DNA from: Streptomyces noursei
GTDB lineage: Bacteria; Actinomycetota; Actinomycetes; Streptomycetales; Streptomycetaceae
NCBI RefSeq assembly: GCF_016917755.1
Contig: NZ_CP070326.1
Span: 5,704,001 to 5,768,000, forward strand
Direction: 5' to 3'
Length of the DNA stretch: 64,000 nt
Shown here piece by piece: positions 60,927 through 64,000 of the stretch. The stretch's first letter is position 1. Each line of letters begins with the position of its first letter. The notes beneath the pieces were generated by a model. That model did not search any database. It had not been told where the DNA came from and saw nothing but the letters and a program-made list of their open reading frames with translations. The position numbers and the translations under genes were made by a program.

Positions 60927-63563
60927 TCAGACCGCGTCGTCGGCCAGTTCCGAGACGCCGGTGATGCGGTGCAGGGGGTAGGTGCGGACCTCGTCGGAGG
61001 TGTGGTCGTAGGCGGTGACGTAGCCGCCCTCGACGCGGACGGGGGCGATCACCCGCTGGCTGGCGGCGCCGTCCGCGTTGACGTAGCCGATCCAGACGGG
61101 GGAGCTGGTGAGGACCGCGGCCTGCATGGTGGCCAGCGTCTCGGCGGAGGTGGTGCGGGGCAGTGCGCCCGGGGTCGGCGGCGCGGTGTCGGCGGGGGCG
61201 GCGGCGGGCTTGCGTTCGGCGGTGGCGGCGAGGTCGCCGGCGCGGATGGCGCGCACCGCCGCCTCCAGCAGGGTGCGGTCGGGCGGCGGCGGGCCGTCGG
61301 GCACCGGGGTCGGGGCCGTCCGGGGCGGGGTGCGGTAGGAGTCGGCGCGGGCCACCAGGACGTCGCCGGCGGCGGATTCGGCGGCCGGGGCGTAGCCCAT
61401 CGCCCGCAGGCCGTCGAGGAGTTGCTCCGGGGCGGTCTGGGCGGCCAGCACGGTCGGGGCGAGCCGGCGCAGCCGCAGGGCGGCGGCGCGGCGGTCGGCG
61501 AGGATCTCGGAGAGCAGCGCGTCGTCGTCGCAGCGGACGTAGGCGCTGGCCGCGCCGACCCGCAACTGGCCGTGTTTGCGGGCCACATCGTCGATGAGGT
61601 ACGCGAGTGGCTGGGGGACCGGGGTGCGGGAGTGGGTGGTGAGGAACTCCTGGAGCTCGGCGGCGGACCGGCCGGCGTCCAGGGCGCGGCGCACCGAGGC
61701 CGGGGTGAAGCGGTAGACCGTGGCGCCGCCCTTGGACTCGATGTCGGCCAGCACCGCGAGCGCCTCGGCGAGCGGGCGGCGCAGCGGGCCGGGCGCGACG
61801 GCGGTCAGGTCGGCCTGGAGCAGGACGTGGTCGACCGGTTCGGGGAGCAGCGGGGCGAGCAGGGCGGCGGCGCGGACCGCGGTGGCGGTCGCCTCGGCGG
61901 GGGTGAGGGGCGTGAGGGCGCCGGCGATCGTGCTCGCGTCCGCGTCCGTTTCCGCGCGCGGTCCGGTGTCCGTTTCCGCGCTCGGGCCCGTGTCGCCGGT
62001 GGTGCGGAGCAGGGTGCGGCCGTGGGTGGCGAGTGCGCCGCGGCCCGTGACGCCCAGCAACTCGGCCTCGACGAGGGTCCATTGGGCGAGCCGGGAGCGG
62101 AGGTCGTCGGTGGGGGCGGGGCCGGCGGCGCTGTCCGCCGCGGTGGACGGGGGCGCGGCCTGGGCCGGCCCCTGGGGCGGGGGCGACGCGGCCGGGGGCT
62201 GGGTGGCGGGGGTGGCGGCGCGCAGCGGGCGTTCCCAGCGCAGTCGGGAGAGCAGGGCCCGTTCCGGTACGGAGGTGCCGGGCGGGAGGGTGGCCAGCAG
62301 GGTCAGTACCCGGTGGCGGACCTCGGGGGCCGGAGAGCGGTCCAGGTGCGGGCCGAGGGCGGCCAGGGCACGGCCCTTGGCGTCGGCGGTGCCGACCACG
62401 CCGGGGGTGCGGGTGGCGGGGAGCCAGGCGGCGACCAGGGCCGCCCAGCGCTGGTGGTCGGGCAGCTGCAACCAGTCCTCGGCGGCCGGGGTGGCGGCGT
62501 AGCGCTCGTCGGCCTCGCCGTCGGAGGCGATCAGCCCGGCCGCGTAGGCGAGTTCGAGCCAGAAGGCGGCGAGCGGCTCGGTGGTGTCCAGGGCGACCGC
62601 GGTCCGCTTGAGGTCACGGACGCTCAGACCGCCGGCGCGCAGGACGGGCGGGCCGCCGAGGTCCCACTCCTTGAGCAGCTCCTCGACGGTGGCCAGGGCG
62701 GTGAACGCCTGGCTCGCGGCGGCGTTGTCCACAAGCTTTGGATCGCGGGCGGTGGCCGGATCGAGGGCGGGCGGCACCGGCTCGGGCGTGTGGTGGGCGC
62801 GCCCGGCGCGCAGGTGGAGCGCCGCCTCCCGGGGCAGCACGACGTTGCGGGCGCCCGCCGGGAGCAGCAGCCCGCGGTCCAGCAGCCACTGCAGATGCGC
62901 GGCCGGCCGGTCGGTGACCGCCCCGTACGGCGGGCCCCACAGCAGCTTGTCCAGGACGGCGACGGCCTCGGCGGGCGCGGTGTCCAGCAGCGCGGCCATC
63001 CGGACGCGGTCGCAGAAGAGGCCGGTGAGGGCGGCGACCGCGGACACCGGGTCATGGGTGGCGGGCAGGCCGGCCGCGGCCAGGATCTCCTGGATGCGGC
63101 CCGGCGACATCCCGGCGGTGGCCTCGGCGACGGTCGGGCCCAGCCCGGTCGGGGAGGGGCGGGCGGGGCTCGGGGTGAGGAGTTCCCGGGCGGTGCGCAC
63201 CAGCCGCAGCCGGTCGTCCGGGCCCCACACCAGGGCCTGGGCGCGCAGCGCCGCCACCGCCCGGGGCAGCGCCGCGGCGACCGCTGCGTTCCCGGCGTCC
63301 CCGGCCATCAGCGCCGCCAGCGTCGGGTACGGGCAGGGGTCCGGGGCGATCGCCAGCGCCTCGGCGGTCTGCAGGGCGAAGGTGTCCAGCCGCTCCACCG
63401 CCCGGACCACCGACGCCCGGGTCCCGGCCCGGGTGGCCAGCTGCGTCAGATCGCCCGGCACCGGGTTGAGCAGGTCGGGCCGAGCCCGCAGCAGGCCGGC
63501 GAGCCCGCGGTCCGAACGGGTCCTGAGCTCCTCGGCGAGGGTGCGGGGGGTAGCGGTGGTCAT
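60927..63563 (-). CDS. Helicase-associated XPB-N and WYL-domain protein
   Basis: An 878-residue protein. The first 430 residues are alpha-helical with repeated winged-helix-like units (LAEELRTRSDRGLAGLLRARPDL and similar). A low-complexity Thr/Asp/Pro tract (about 530-690) encodes near-repeats of ETDTGPRAETD. Then an XPB/Ssl2 N-terminal-type domain (about 690-800, ALLQADLTAVAPGP, ELQEFLTTHSRTPVPQPL) leads to a WYL-like C-terminus (about 805-878, VWIGYVNADG, VEGGYVTAYD). It pairs with the adjacent XPB gene and is probably its partner in DNA-damage handling. ATG 63563 is the start. Confidence 0.85.
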   Translation of the reverse strand: MTTATPRTLAEELRTRSDRGLAGLLRARPDLLNPVPGDLTQLATRAGTRASVVRAVERLDTFALQTAEALAIAPDPCPYPTLAALMAGDAGNAAVAAALPRAVAALRAQALVWGPDDRLRLVRTARELLTPSPARPSPTGLGPTVAEATAGMSPGRIQEILAAAGLPATHDPVSAVAALTGLFCDRVRMAALLDTAPAEAVAVLDKLLWGPPYGAVTDRPAAHLQWLLDRGLLLPAGARNVVLPREAALHLRAGRAHHTPEPVPPALDPATARDPKLVDNAAASQAFTALATVEELLKEWDLGGPPVLRAGGLSVRDLKRTAVALDTTEPLAAFWLELAYAAGLIASDGEADERYAATPAAEDWLQLPDHQRWAALVAAWLPATRTPGVVGTADAKGRALAALGPHLDRSPAPEVRHRVLTLLATLPPGTSVPERALLSRLRWERPLRAATPATQPPAASPPPQGPAQAAPPSTAADSAAGPAPTDDLRSRLAQWTLVEAELLGVTGRGALATHGRTLLRTTGDTGPSAETDTGPRAETDADASTIAGALTPLTPAEATATAVRAAALLAPLLPEPVDHVLLQADLTAVAPGPLRRPLAEALAVLADIESKGGATVYRFTPASVRRALDAGRSAAELQEFLTTHSRTPVPQPLAYLIDDVARKHGQLRVGAASAYVRCDDDALLSEILADRRAAALRLRRLAPTVLAAQTAPEQLLDGLRAMGYAPAAESAAGDVLVARADSYRTPPRTAPTPVPDGPPPPDRTLLEAAVRAIRAGDLAATAERKPAAAPADTAPPTPGALPRTTSAETLATMQAAVLTSSPVWIGYVNADGAASQRVIAPVRVEGGYVTAYDHTSDEVRTYPLHRITGVSELADDAV

Positions 63564-63727
63564 TCGTCCTACGTTAGCCGGGCCGGGAAGGCGGCGGGAG
63601 GAGGTGACCGCGGTGCGGGGTCGCCCGCCCGCGGTCCGTGCGCCCCTCCGCGGGCGGCCCGGGGCGGTGGCGCGGGCCCGCGCGGTACCGTCGGGGGCAG
63701 CAACCAGCGCACGCCGCAGGGGATTTC

Positions 63728-64000
63728 GTGGGGATCGAGAGCGAGCAGCTCGTCTTTGACTATCTGAGCCGGGTGGGCGACCTGGCCCAGCAGCGGGGGC
63801 TGTCGTCCGGCGCCCGGATGCGGCTGGTGACCTCGCTGCGCGCCGAGATCGACGCGCAGAAGGCCGACCCGAGGGCCGATTCGGTGCCCGGGGTGAAGCG
63901 GATGCTGGCCCGGCTGGGCACGCCGGAGGCGGTGGTGCGGGCCGCGGCCGACGCGGACGGTGCCGGCGGCGGGGCCGCGGCCCCGCGGCCGGCACCGGTG
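63728..64000 (+). CDS. HAAS-domain protein, N-terminal part (runs off the window)
   Basis: A GTG at 63728, after AGGGGA, opens a frame of 91 codons that reaches the end of the window. The visible part has the HAAS pattern: QLVFDYLSRVGDLAQQRGLS, then RMRLVTSLRAEIDAQKAD and VKRMLARLGTPEAVVRAAAD. HAAS modules are alpha-helical adaptors, often preceding membrane domains. The gene is divergent from the XPB-N/WYL gene. Confidence 0.78.
   Translation, partial: MGIESEQLVFDYLSRVGDLAQQRGLSSGARMRLVTSLRAEIDAQKADPRADSVPGVKRMLARLGTPEAVVRAAADADGAGGGAAAPRPAPV

Overview
The window is high-GC, actinobacterial chromosomal DNA and almost certainly comes from a Streptomyces. Pointers are the strong third-position GC bias, frequent GTG starts, leaderless-looking promoters, and a gene order that matches my memory of the S. 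coelicolor SCO423x-SCO430x core region (cysS, rlmB, msiK, a SoxR-target quinone reductase, cdgB, nagKA, otsB/otsA, thrC, cspA, groEL2, murQ). The synteny is recalled, not checked against a database. I see no prophage, insertion sequence, CRISPR array or biosynthetic cluster. This is mostly housekeeping, nutrient-sensing and cell-envelope sequence with a few accessory patches.

Layout. 1-4.5 kb: end of a PNPOx-like gene, cysS, rlmB, a DoxX membrane protein. 4.7-9.3 kb: a sugar nucleotidyltransferase, a small secreted protein, the multi-sugar ABC ATPase msiK, tRNA-Thr(UGU), a small superinfection-immunity-type membrane protein, an M24 peptidase. 9.4-20.3 kb: a quinone reductase behind a SoxR-type box, an FAD oxidoreductase, a pentapeptide-repeat protein, a secreted SGNH hydrolase, map divergent from an XRE regulator, TerD, ArfB, a flavin reductase, and the GAF-PAS-GGDEF diguanylate cyclase CdgB. 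20.6-32.4 kb: a CBM-like membrane protein, the aminosugar operon nagK-nagA (with a pfkB kinase downstream) divergent from a sugar-binding lipoprotein, and an osmolyte/trehalose set (otsB, otsA, gpgS) around an HNH-type lipoprotein and a CtaG-like protein. 32.5-37.2 kb: SAM-I riboswitch and thrC, a CysO/MoaD-like sulfur carrier, cspA, and groEL2 behind two CIRCE operators. 37.2-38.7 kb: a decayed gap with frameshifted remnants. 38.7-46.3 kb: a DUF998 protein overlapping a convergent wHTH protein, a repeat-rich gap, then the MurNAc-type PTS-murQ-RpiR locus and two small genes. 46.4-64 kb: MFS transporter, HD protein, orphan family-3 binding lipoprotein, an unrecognised two-gene operon sharing a GDHS-x-AAG motif, CutC, an FG-GAP secreted protein, ArsR, HelD-type helicase, GT87, XPB helicase, an XPB-N/WYL protein, and the start of a HAAS-domain protein.

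How it fits together. A cell-wall/aminosugar theme recurs: msiK (ABC energiser), nagK-nagA, the sugar-binding lipoprotein and possibly cutC each carry a DasR (dre)-like operator, and the MurNAc PTS/MurQ/RpiR genes handle the other peptidoglycan sugar. A stress theme is visible as SoxR box, CIRCE, cold-shock gene, TerD and trehalose/glucosylglycerate synthesis. The most unusual items are a ribosome-binding-site-preceded 28-codon leader ORF running into the SAM riboswitch of thrC, a sulfur carrier whose C-terminus is GGC instead of GG, the GDHS-motif operon, and the decayed 37.3-38.7 kb gap.
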